The notes under the pieces were generated by a model that did not search any database, was not told where the DNA came from, and saw only the letters and a program-made list of their open reading frames with translations. Below are positions 56,761-64,000 of a stretch of DNA of 64,000 nucleotides, one piece after another. Positions within the stretch are counted from its first letter, which is position 1; each line of letters begins with the position of its first letter. A program made the translations under genes and the position numbers. Origin of the DNA: Terrimonas sp937888905 (GTDB lineage: Bacteria; Bacteroidota; Bacteroidia; Chitinophagales; Chitinophagaceae); assembly GCA_937888905.1 (NCBI GenBank), contig CALATA010000013.1, positions 150,055-214,054 of the forward strand, read 5' to 3'.

Positions 56761-58079
56761 GGTTTCACCTCAATTATTTTCTCTGCTAATTTTTTGTACG
56801 CGATATCGCGGTATACGATTGTGTATTTACCCGGACGTAAATACAAAGTATAATAGCCGTTGTCGGCTGCTGCAAATGTCTGATCCGCAGGCACTAACTG
56901 ATCGACAATATCCTTTTGATACTCGTCTTCGTAATAAGCCTGTACCATAAACATGTAGCGTTCGCTGGGCGCAATGATTGTTTTTTTCCGCACATCGCCC
57001 ATTTTCAGCCAGGTTGGTCTTCCGTCTTCGTAAACACTTGCCGGATGTATCAGCTGTATGTCATAGCCGGTTTCATCCATCAGTTTAAAGGGTTGCTGTT
57101 TCTGCAACAGCACCACCGGCTCCTGTATGGCTAGTCGTTTGGTTAATTGTGCATCAAAATAGGCGCCTTCGGCAAATGTGCTGCCCTCTGTCATGAGCGT
57201 CTGATCGATCGTCAGCGGGTCGATATTGCTCAGTTTTTTAAAAGCCAAAGCCATCGGCACATAATCTTCCCCCACGGGATCTTCAGCTACATGACCATAT
57301 CCTGCCAGCACGATCATGCGGGCACTGCTGTCTTTCCTGATAACCTGGTATAAATGCGATGCCTGAGCCGAATCTCTTTGTGAGGGTGTATGACCGGCAG
57401 CAGCAGTATCCTCATAGGGTACGAGTGTATATCCTTTCTCCAATGCATGACGCACGACCTCTCCACCTATCGGTTCGTTGGTATAATGACCTGTAAAAAC
57501 ATTCAATTCCGTTGGTTGAAAACCCGCTGCGTTGCGCAATGTTTCCATGGCGAGGTAGCGATAGCCTTCCTCATACAATTTATCGAGTAATGAATAAACG
57601 AACGCGCGGTGTTGCGGTTTATCAAATGCTTCGTTGATCATCAGCACGCGCTCCCGCATAGCCCGTCCGGTAACATAGGCCGTTGCCTCCATCGATTGCA
57701 CCCGCCTGAGCTGATCGATATAACGATCGATCTGTCTCTTCTTTGCTTCACTTACGGGACGATAAGATTTTTGTGCATAGCTGAGTGCAGCGCTGTAATC
57801 ACCTGCCATCGAAAGAAACTGTGCAAGGAATTGTTCGAAGTTGCGGTCGCCCATTTGTGTACGCCAGCGTTGTTCGAATGCAAAAGCCTGGTAAAGCGGA
57901 TACAGGTAATGGCTGGCCGAACCCAGCACCAGCGTGAGATGCCTGCGGGCCGAATCAGCCGCTACAGGTGGATAAGTACTTACATAACGCCGCAGGTTCT
58001 GCAAACGCGCCGGCTCCTGCGCAAAGGCTTGCTGACAGGTGATCGTAACGATCAGTAAAACGCTGAATATTCGTTTCAT
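56757..58079 (-). CDS. Secreted EreA/ChaN-like protein
   Basis: The 440-residue protein has a signal peptide (MKRIFSVLLIVTITCQQAFA). The middle shows VLMINEAFDKPQHRAFVYSLLDKLYEEGYRYLAMETLRNA, a beta-alpha-E pattern (the HAFV-like E/H site of EreA and ChaN) and later ARMIVLAGYGHVAEDPVGED with a conserved H. The C-terminus forms a beta domain (GYYTLYLRPGKYTIVYRDIAYKKLAEKIIEV). The fold is probably TIKI/TraB/EreA-like, acting in the envelope. The substrate is unknown. A second protein with a similar pattern is at 11105-11941. Confidence 0.7.
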   Translation of the reverse strand: MKRIFSVLLIVTITCQQAFAQEPARLQNLRRYVSTYPPVAADSARRHLTLVLGSASHYLYPLYQAFAFEQRWRTQMGDRNFEQFLAQFLSMAGDYSAALSYAQKSYRPVSEAKKRQIDRYIDQLRRVQSMEATAYVTGRAMRERVLMINEAFDKPQHRAFVYSLLDKLYEEGYRYLAMETLRNAAGFQPTELNVFTGHYTNEPIGGEVVRHALEKGYTLVPYEDTAAAGHTPSQRDSAQASHLYQVIRKDSSARMIVLAGYGHVAEDPVGEDYVPMALAFKKLSNIDPLTIDQTLMTEGSTFAEGAYFDAQLTKRLAIQEPVVLLQKQQPFKLMDETGYDIQLIHPASVYEDGRPTWLKMGDVRKKTIIAPSERYMFMVQAYYEDEYQKDIVDQLVPADQTFAAADNGYYTLYLRPGKYTIVYRDIAYKKLAEKIIEVKP

Positions 58080-58130
58080 CAGGTTGCAATGATACGGGGT
58101 CCGGTGTTACCAAAAGCCTAAAATTGCCTG

Positions 58131-59414
58131 TCAGACGATGTTCAGCGGCTGGAAGTCTTTGTACAATACCAGCCGGGTTTGCGCCGGTTCTTTCTGGAAC
58201 CAGTTTCGCAGAATGCCCGCATACAAAGCACGGAAATCATGTTGCATGCCCACATTGTCTTTTACGTTGGCCTGCTCCGGTATATCGGGGCTGGTGCCCA
58301 TCACGCCCGGTTTTACTTTATTGCCAAACAGTATCACGGGTGCGCCGGCGCCATGGTCGGTACCGCCGCTGGCGTTGGATTTGATCCTTCTTCCGAACTC
58401 CGAAAAGGTCATGCCCAGTACGCGATCGCCCACGCCGAGTCCGTTGATGTCTTCCATGAAAGCACCGATTGCTTCGGACAGGCGGCCCAGCAACCGGGCA
58501 TGATTACCGGTGGTGGTATCGCTCTGTTCGGTTTGTTTTGAATGCGTATCGAAACCACCCATGCTCACCATGTACACTTTTGTTTTCAATCCGCCTGCGA
58601 TCAATCGTGCAACGATCTTCAACTGATCGGCCAATGGATTTTTACCGGCGGCAGGATATTTATCGGATTGTTGTTTCACTTTCAATGCAGCCTGTTTGAT
58701 TACGCCTGCATACTGATCCGTTTTCATGGACATCTGCCGGATATAAGCGAGCTGATCGCCTGCACGCGATGGCGACTGGGCAACGGGCTCACTTTTTAAT
58801 AACTCATAAAAACTGGTAGGATTACTGATGGCCATGCCCATGGTAGTGAGTGGCCCCTGCAACGCGGGCGATACAATGCCACCGATCTGGATCGCGAGCG
58901 GGTCGGTCATTTTGCTGCTGGGATAATCGGCCGGAAATCCGGGATAGGACTCGTCGAGGTAGCGGCCGGCCCAGCCACTTTCCAGTACCTGGTCGCTGTC
59001 GGCGCCGGTGAGCCAGATATCGGTGGCGCGGAAATGTGAGAAATTGGGTTTGGGATAACTCACCGCCTGCACGATAGAAATTTTTCCTTCACCATATAAT
59101 TGCTGAATATGCGTCATCGCGGGATTCAAACCGGTATGATCCACGCCCTGCAGCCTCAATATTTTTTCTTTGGGAATAGCAATATTGGTTCTCGCCGCAT
59201 AATAGCGGTCATATATATCGATCGGGATAATTGTATTGAGGCCATCATTGCCACCATTTAATTGTACCAGTACGAGCACACGGTCGTTCTCCTCTCCTGC
59301 TTCAATCAGGTCGGCCAGTGGCGATTCGGCAAACGCCTGCATGGAAAATCCATTCATCAGCATCGGCAAAGTGACCGATGGCAACGTAATGCGGAAAAAG
59401 TCTCTTCTTTTCAT
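58131..59414 (-). CDS. DUF1501 protein
   Basis: The 427-residue protein begins MKRRDFFRITLPSVTLPMLM, a Tat-like signal (RRDFFR). It has VLVLVQLNGGNDGLNTIIPID, a sulfatase-like beginning of the DUF1501 family, GGFDTHSKQTEQSD and MTFSEFGRRIKSNASGGTDHGAGAP. These are the metal-site blocks of the alkaline-phosphatase/sulfatase superfamily. It is exported and pairs with the DUF1800 gene, 16 bases upstream. The pair is widespread in Bacteroidota and Planctomycetes, with a function that I do not know to be proven. Confidence 0.92.
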   Translation of the reverse strand: MKRRDFFRITLPSVTLPMLMNGFSMQAFAESPLADLIEAGEENDRVLVLVQLNGGNDGLNTIIPIDIYDRYYAARTNIAIPKEKILRLQGVDHTGLNPAMTHIQQLYGEGKISIVQAVSYPKPNFSHFRATDIWLTGADSDQVLESGWAGRYLDESYPGFPADYPSSKMTDPLAIQIGGIVSPALQGPLTTMGMAISNPTSFYELLKSEPVAQSPSRAGDQLAYIRQMSMKTDQYAGVIKQAALKVKQQSDKYPAAGKNPLADQLKIVARLIAGGLKTKVYMVSMGGFDTHSKQTEQSDTTTGNHARLLGRLSEAIGAFMEDINGLGVGDRVLGMTFSEFGRRIKSNASGGTDHGAGAPVILFGNKVKPGVMGTSPDIPEQANVKDNVGMQHDFRALYAGILRNWFQKEPAQTRLVLYKDFQPLNIV

Positions 59415-59429
59415 AACAACCTTTTTACA

Positions 59430-61130
59430 TCAACACAATTGATATTCCGGCCTGTTCATCATATAGCGATAGAGCGCCTTCAATTTCTTTACCACCACAT
59501 CTTTGTTCTTCTTATCGTCCGGATTTTCCAGAAAGGCTTTCCATGCATCCGTCCAGTAATGATCCGATTGCATATTGGTGAGGCCCGACAACAACGTATT
59601 CACTTTAATGAACTGCTGCTCTTCGGGTGAAAGACTGACGGAGTAAAACAATTTACTCAATTCAGCGATTAACGCATTCGGATCTTCGGCTTTTGGAATG
59701 TCTTTCGTGAACGCCAGTACATCCACCACCAGTTTCGCTTTGCTACGCGCGAGACCATTGTTGATCATGCGGTCGGTAAACTGGTTGCGTTTGGGCAATG
59801 TATCCGAACTGATCCACAACTTGTCGTATTGCGGCTCCTGGTAATAAGCCTGCCAGCCGGCTACATTCGGCGGGTCGCCGATATTCTGCTGCATGGAAGA
59901 TGCCTGTTGCTGCAATTGCAACCACAAACCATATTGATCGGGTACGGCGTTGGCATTATCGAACTTCACTTCAAACTCGCGGCAAAAACCAACGACCAGG
60001 TCAACCGGACTCTTGATCATTCCACCATAATTGGCGGCTTCAAAAAAATGATCACTGCTGAATAAAGCTTCGAGCACGGGTTTGATCTCGTATTTATTTT
60101 TCCGGAAAACGTCGGCCAGCGGCGTAATCACATTGGCCTCCGCCTTATCGTCTATCTGGTGATAAACAAAAAAACGATAGAGTTTGCGACAAATGAATTT
60201 CGCTACCTCCGGTTGCGCAAAGATCATATCGATCAACTCGTCGAGTTCTTCTTTCCCTTCCTCCTTCTTGCGGCCTTTGATAACGGTGTTGTTGTAAAAT
60301 GCTGAGAATTGTTTATCGGTGTCGTCGTGGCGGCCCGGTTCAAATACCGAGGTAAAAGTTTTATTGTCGATGCGGTAACCTGTCAATACGCGTGCGGCTG
60401 CCTTCACATCGTTTTCCGTGTAATGCGAATCGGGGCCTTTTCCGACCGTAAATAGTTCCTGCAACTCGCGGCCATAGTTCTCGTCGGGTGCTTTTTTGGT
60501 ATTGGCATTGCCGTTGAGGTATTTGAGCATGGCCGGATCGAGTGTGATGGCTTTCACCATTTCTTTGAAATTGCCCAATGCATGTTTGCGCAACAATTCG
60601 TTGTGCCGGTAAATGTAAATGGCATTATCGATCACGGCCGTTTCGGTGGCAAAATGGTTGTGCCAGAACAGCACCATTTTTTCACGGATGTTTGGCGATT
60701 GATTAAGCATCTGGCTAACCCACCATGCTTTAAAAGAATTTTTACGGCGACCATTGTTCTTACCGTTTGTAATGGTAGCGGTAATCCAGGTTTGTCCTTC
60801 CGGTATTTCCTCGTCTACATAATAATTAACATCATCTTTCTTCTCGGGAGGATCGTTGTAGTTATTGACAGGAGGTGCGGGCATGTCTGTATCCGCCAGC
60901 AGCTCCTGCATGATCTTTTTAATTTTTTTGCCGGAGAAATGGTGCAGGTCGTTTTCGGATGCGCCAAACATGGCGCGCCGGAGCAGGTGACGGAGTTGCT
61001 TATCGTTGAGTTTGCCTTTAACGGGTGCGATACCTGCTTCAACAGCCTCTTTAACTGCATTAAAATCCCAATCATCCGCAGCCGGCGGTTCGCGGCGGCG
61101 CAAAGTGCTGAAAAATGATTTTCTGTCCAT
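59430..61130 (-). CDS. DUF1800 protein
   Basis: The 566-residue protein has the DUF1800 hallmarks: LRHLLRRAMFGASENDLHHFSG, MVLFWHNHFATET, ENYGRELQELFTVGKGPDSHYTENDVKAAARVLTGY, and KSPVDLVVGFCREF. The DUF1800/DUF1501 pair is always consecutive, as here (16 bases). An export signal is not clear in this N-terminus (MDRKSFFSTLRRREPPAADDWD...). It may be an extracellular partner of the DUF1501 protein. The next gene upstream is the sirtuin. Confidence 0.92.
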   Translation of the reverse strand: MDRKSFFSTLRRREPPAADDWDFNAVKEAVEAGIAPVKGKLNDKQLRHLLRRAMFGASENDLHHFSGKKIKKIMQELLADTDMPAPPVNNYNDPPEKKDDVNYYVDEEIPEGQTWITATITNGKNNGRRKNSFKAWWVSQMLNQSPNIREKMVLFWHNHFATETAVIDNAIYIYRHNELLRKHALGNFKEMVKAITLDPAMLKYLNGNANTKKAPDENYGRELQELFTVGKGPDSHYTENDVKAAARVLTGYRIDNKTFTSVFEPGRHDDTDKQFSAFYNNTVIKGRKKEEGKEELDELIDMIFAQPEVAKFICRKLYRFFVYHQIDDKAEANVITPLADVFRKNKYEIKPVLEALFSSDHFFEAANYGGMIKSPVDLVVGFCREFEVKFDNANAVPDQYGLWLQLQQQASSMQQNIGDPPNVAGWQAYYQEPQYDKLWISSDTLPKRNQFTDRMINNGLARSKAKLVVDVLAFTKDIPKAEDPNALIAELSKLFYSVSLSPEEQQFIKVNTLLSGLTNMQSDHYWTDAWKAFLENPDDKKNKDVVVKKLKALYRYMMNRPEYQLC

Positions 61131-61187
61131 ACCGGAGGATTAACATCGAATGTCAGAAAAAACAGTGCCAGATGGGTTGTTATCTTT

Positions 61188-61880
61188 TCACAGACTGTTA
61201 ATACCGAGGCGTTCAAGCAGTTCGGCAACGCCCTCGGTTGCTTTTTTCTCGATCAGGTGGAGGTTGGGCTTGCGGGTTACTGACGGTATCGTTTTATCTA
61301 TAATATATTTCGGAACCTGATCGGGGACAAAATCCAGCAGGCCGGCAGCCGGATAAACGGCGAGGGAAGTGCCGATTACTACGAAAATATCGGCTTGCCG
61401 GGCTAAGTTCGCCGCTTCTGCGATAAGTGGCACAGGTTCTTCAAACCACACGATATGCGGCCGGAGTTGCGCGCCGTCGTCTGCTTTGTCGCCCGGATTT
61501 ATATCGCCGTGAATCGGATAAACCAGGGTTCCATCTTCTTCGCTGCGCATTTTAAAAATTTCACCATGCAGGTGGAGGATATCGGTACTGCCGCCCCGCT
61601 CGTGCAGGTCGTCGATGTTTTGGGTTATAATCTTAACGTCAAAGTTTTTTTCCAGTTGGGCCAGTCCGCGGTGCGCGGCATTGGGTTGTGCATCGGCTAC
61701 GTTGCGTCTTCTTTCATTGTAAAAGTCGAGCACCATTTGAGGATTTCTGCGCCAGGCACCGGGCGTTGCCACATCATAAACATTGTAACCTTCCCACAGA
61801 CCATCCGTATCGCGAAAAGTTTTCAATCCGCTTTCAGCGCTGATACCTGCCCCGGAGAGCACGACGAGTTTTTGTTTCAT
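61188..61880 (-). CDS. Sirtuin (SIR2-family NAD-dependent deacylase), zinc-less
   Basis: The 230-residue protein has the class III sirtuin core: GAGIS at 10-14, SGLKTFRD, Y54-x2-R57 (FYNERRR), TQNIDDLHERGG with Q87-N88-I89-D90, and catalytic H105 (LHLHGEIF). Y-x2-R marks SIRT5-like enzymes that prefer succinyl or malonyl lysine. The zinc-binding cysteine pairs that usually follow H105 are absent: that region reads FKMRSEEDGTLVYPIHGDI. NAD+-dependent deacylase of the cytoplasm. A heptamer array (61886-61906) lies immediately upstream of its start. Confidence 0.93.
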   Translation of the reverse strand: MKQKLVVLSGAGISAESGLKTFRDTDGLWEGYNVYDVATPGAWRRNPQMVLDFYNERRRNVADAQPNAAHRGLAQLEKNFDVKIITQNIDDLHERGGSTDILHLHGEIFKMRSEEDGTLVYPIHGDINPGDKADDGAQLRPHIVWFEEPVPLIAEAANLARQADIFVVIGTSLAVYPAAGLLDFVPDQVPKYIIDKTIPSVTRKPNLHLIEKKATEGVAELLERLGINSL

Positions 61881-61885
61881 GATAA

Positions 61886-61906
61886 TTCAAAAGTAAAAAA
61901 TCAAAA
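61886..61906 (-). repeat. Heptamer array before the sirtuin start codon
   Basis: On the reverse strand: TTTTGAT, TTTTTAC, TTTTGAA, then five bases and ATG. This is almost the same string, in the same position, as at 17484-17511 before the DUF1801 gene. Confidence 0.8.
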
Positions 61907-61966
61907 TGCAAAAAAGCGAATTCAGGGGATAGTGTTTTTGCGGTGAGATTTGCGTGAATTGGCAAT

Positions 61967-62023
61967 GGTGAATCGTCAATCGTCAATCGTGAATAAGTCA
62001 ATAGTGAATGGTGAATAGTCAAT
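61967..62023. repeat. Heptamer array, GTSAATN type (reverse of ATTSACN)
   Basis: Eight units read as GTGAATC, GTCAATC, GTCAATC, GTGAATA, AGTCAAT, AGTGAAT, GGTGAAT, AGTCAAT, with one phase slip of one base. It is the reverse complement of the ATTSACN family. Confidence 0.85.
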
Positions 62024-62024
62024 G

Positions 62025-62052
62025 CCATGGTTCGTGTTTACACGAACCATGG
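62025..62052. repeat. Perfect 12-base-arm hairpin
   Basis: CCATGGTTCGTG, TTTA, CACGAACCATGG. It lies directly after the heptamer array and before the next array, in the gap between the sirtuin start and the vWA gene stop. No T-run on either side, so terminator function is not obvious. Confidence 0.75.
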
Positions 62053-62060
62053 AGTAGAAG

Positions 62061-62145
62061 CCTTACACCTTCGCCCTGGCTGTTTACTTAAAACTTATGC
62101 CCGAAGTATCGGGCGGCTGTTTACCCTACACCTTACGCCTTCTAC
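62061..62145. repeat. Heptamer array CCTTNNN with embedded hairpin, ending on a stop codon
   Basis: CCTTACA, CCTTCGC at 62061-62074, and CCCTACA, CCTTACG, CCTTCTA at 62124-62144, the last covering the stop codon of the vWA gene (62142). Between them is the hairpin GCCCGA, AGTA, TCGGGC (62099-62114), the same stem as at 49165-49180. Confidence 0.75.
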
Positions 62146-63764
62146 CTTTTCGACAAAGCAGGCACAGCTTCTACAAGGCTGATAAACCCGCCACGAAAAC
62201 CTTCAGGATCGGCTCCTTTGGCTCCACGGGCCAGTGATAACACTTGTTGCCAATTCGCCTGCTGGCGATAGGGCGATTCGCGCAAGAGCAGGCCAAACTC
62301 GGCAACGGCTGCGGCAAAACGGAAATGATCGGAACTTTGTTGCCAGTTGAGCGGATCGTTATAAACAACCCGGCCCAGTTCTTTTGCCTTTTCTTCCGAA
62401 GGATTTTTATAACGGACCTTCACTGTCAGTAATTCGCCGGCATAGCGGATGCCGTTATTGCTTTGTTGATAGCGGAGTGAATCACTGCCTTTGAGAAAAT
62501 CATTTTTTACACCAACCGGAATAATTTCATACAGTGCCGTAACGGTATGACCACTCCCAATCTCTCCCGCATCTTTTTCATCATTGCGAAAATCTGAAGC
62601 GGCCATTTTGCGGTTTTCATAACCGATGAGTCGATAACCCTGTACACCAGCGGGATTAAACTCTACCTGGATCTTCACATCTTTTGCAATAGTGAACAGC
62701 GTACCGGCAAATTCGCTTACCAATAATTTACGTGCCTCACTGAGCTGATCGATGTAAGCATGATTACCATTTCCCTTATCGGCCAGTTCCTGCATTTTAC
62801 TGTCCTGGTAATTGCCTGTACCAAAACCAAGCACGGAAAGATACACACCGCTTTTACGTTCGTGCTCGATGAGGCGTATCAATTCATCTTCGCTGGAAAC
62901 GCCTACATTGAAATCACCGTCGGTGGCAATGATCACGCGGTTATTGCCTTCTTTCATGAATTGTTGCCGGGCAATTTTATAGGCGAGTTCGATGCCTTCA
63001 CCGCCGGCCGTGGAACCACCGGCATTAAGCCGGTCGATGGCATTGTGTATCTGCTGTTTGTTGTTGCCCGACGTTGCGGGTAATACCACACCGGCATTGC
63101 CGGCATAAGTAACGATCGCTACTCTGTCTGTAGCGCGTAGCTGATCGGTCAGTAAATGGAGCGAGGCTTGTACAAGGGGAAGTTTGTTCGGTTCATCCAT
63201 CGAGCCGGAAACATCAACAAGGAAAACAAGATTGGAAGGAGGCAGATCGGTGGTGGGAATTCTGCGTCCCTGTATACCAACCTTCAATAAACGATGAGAT
63301 GCATTCCAGGGACAATCGGCCAGTTCGGTATGAATGGCAACGGGATGTTCACCGGTTGGTTCGGGATAATTGTAGTCAAAATAATTGACGAGTTCTTCGA
63401 TGCGTACGGCACCGGCCGGCGGCATGTTGCCGGATTCAAGAAAGCGGCGCACGTTGCTGTAAGAAGCGCGGTCTACGTCTGCTGCAAAGGTCGATAACGG
63501 CTCCTGTCGCGGAGACAGAAAACTGTTTTCTTCGATGCTGGCATAACCTTCGCCATCAAAGAGTTCCTCCTCTTTGACAAGCGTCAACGACTTTGCTTCA
63601 TCTGTTACAGGTTCGCCTGCGACGGGGCTTTGCAGAAGCGCATCTTCCCGGGTTTTGTACTGTGTGTTTGAAGTTGATGATGGCTTATTGTTGCAACCGT
63701 AAGCCACCAGGCACAGCACGGGAATCAACACCCGTGCTGCACGCAGCTGGTGATAAATGTTCAT
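62142..63764 (-). CDS. YfbK-type von Willebrand factor A lipoprotein
   Basis: The 540-residue protein has a lipobox ending at C24 (CLVAYGC). It then has a YfbK N-terminal domain (YASIEENSFLSPRQEPLSTFAADVDRASYSNVRRFL) and a vWA domain with the MIDAS motif D184-V-S186-G-S188 (FLVDVSGSMDE), a VAIVTYAG strand and IATDGDFNVG. The C-terminal DUF3520-like domain carries VKVRYKNPSEEKAKE and DHFRFAAAVAEFGLLLR. YfbK proteins sit in the periplasmic face of the membrane. Function unknown; single gene here. I see no promoter box. Confidence 0.92.
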   Translation of the reverse strand: MNIYHQLRAARVLIPVLCLVAYGCNNKPSSTSNTQYKTREDALLQSPVAGEPVTDEAKSLTLVKEEELFDGEGYASIEENSFLSPRQEPLSTFAADVDRASYSNVRRFLESGNMPPAGAVRIEELVNYFDYNYPEPTGEHPVAIHTELADCPWNASHRLLKVGIQGRRIPTTDLPPSNLVFLVDVSGSMDEPNKLPLVQASLHLLTDQLRATDRVAIVTYAGNAGVVLPATSGNNKQQIHNAIDRLNAGGSTAGGEGIELAYKIARQQFMKEGNNRVIIATDGDFNVGVSSEDELIRLIEHERKSGVYLSVLGFGTGNYQDSKMQELADKGNGNHAYIDQLSEARKLLVSEFAGTLFTIAKDVKIQVEFNPAGVQGYRLIGYENRKMAASDFRNDEKDAGEIGSGHTVTALYEIIPVGVKNDFLKGSDSLRYQQSNNGIRYAGELLTVKVRYKNPSEEKAKELGRVVYNDPLNWQQSSDHFRFAAAVAEFGLLLRESPYRQQANWQQVLSLARGAKGADPEGFRGGFISLVEAVPALSKR

Positions 63765-64000
63765 GGCTATACTTACTTTATCAGTGATTAATAGATGCAG
63801 GAACAGAAAGATTTCACAAATGAGTGGTCAGTAATTTTATCACTGCACTTCATTTTTCTTTCCGGGTTGTTCAGCGGATGAAACGAAGTAACCGGTTACA
63901 GCTATATATACCCGGCATTGAAAAAGGTAACCCGTTGGAGAAGTTATAAGTTATAAGTATTCACTAGTGTCCGGTATAATTTAATTGAAGTTCTTTGAAA
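63765..64000. other. Terminal gap with palindrome and short heptamer array
   Basis: No gene. GTAACCGGTTAC at 63888-63899 is a perfect 12-base palindrome, possibly an operator. AAGTTAT, AAGTTAT, AAGTATT at 63941-63961 are three 7-base units of the AGTNNTA-like family. Confidence 0.55.

Noticed and set aside
58131..61130. Polysaccharide utilisation locus near the DUF1501/DUF1800 pair
   Set aside because: No SusC/SusD pair or glycosidase is present in the window.

Overview
The window looks like a chromosomal segment of a member of the Bacteroidota, most likely a Chitinophagaceae-type soil or freshwater bacterium. The reasons are family-level: a sufBC order without sufA, Bacteroidota-type promoters (TTTG, then about 18-20 bases, then TAnnTTTG) in front of two tRNA-Asp genes and several protein genes, almost no Shine-Dalgarno sequences, a DUF1501/DUF1800 pair, DUF3570/DUF4266 genes, an OMP_b-brl type porin and many secreted proteins with SPI or lipoprotein signals. 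I see no prophage, integrase, transposase or CRISPR array. The genus is an inference and cannot be fixed from the sequence alone.

Layout. 0-5 kb: start of sufC, sufB, an AraC regulator with a divergent small membrane gene, an NTF2-like protein and accA. 5-12.3 kb: tRNA-Asp, a pair of MITE-like repeats (5331-5572 and 11978-12208, inverted relative to each other), secreted/outer-membrane proteins, a stand-alone HsdR-N-like nuclease, a PhyH dioxygenase, a SUKH protein, a glycolipid-binding-like protein and a DUF5694 protein. 12.3-15 kb: a tight four-gene operon of an SPFH protein (broken by one missing base), two zinc-ribbon proteins and a small soluble protein. 15-20.6 kb: bestrophin, hydrolase, DUF1801, then a sulfur operon (thioredoxin, TauE, CstB-like persulfide dioxygenase-rhodanese). 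20.6-24.7 kb: sialate O-acetylesterase, glutamyl-Q tRNA(Asp) synthetase beside a second tRNA-Asp, and an AT-rich Crp/Fnr-like gene. 24.8-27.8 kb: an MacB/DevBCA-type ABC exporter. 28-33 kb: a second, larger sulfur operon (Crp/Fnr regulator, TauE, CstB-like, rhodanese, two DUF2892-like proteins, split YeeE/YedE pair).

33-38.8 kb is a rearranged area with two AraC regulators, a decayed AraC fragment, an epimerase and the last codons of a lost SDR gene. 39-47 kb: an SF1 helicase with a C-terminal HTH, a voltage-gated-type K+ channel, an SDR, a PPOX-type protein, a VOC protein, a beta-lactamase-like hydrolase, CsbD and small envelope proteins. 47-51 kb: large secreted proteins of unknown function and a GNAT enzyme. 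51.4-54.7 kb: a compact operon of His-rich secreted protein, secreted thioredoxin, ApbE flavin transferase, DUF4266 lipoprotein and DUF3570 outer-membrane protein, the best candidate here for an undescribed extracytoplasmic redox/maturation system. 54.8-64 kb: porin, saccharopine dehydrogenase-like enzyme, EreA/ChaN-like protein, DUF1501/DUF1800 pair, zinc-less sirtuin and a YfbK-type vWA lipoprotein.

Two themes run through the window. The first is sulfane-sulfur detoxification, encoded twice with the same MBL-pseudorhodanese-rhodanese architecture and a TauE exporter each time. The second is non-coding: more than a dozen intergenic gaps carry degenerate tandem arrays with a strict 7-base (sometimes 8-base) period, drawn from a few unit families, and these arrays very often end exactly at a stop codon or just before a start codon.
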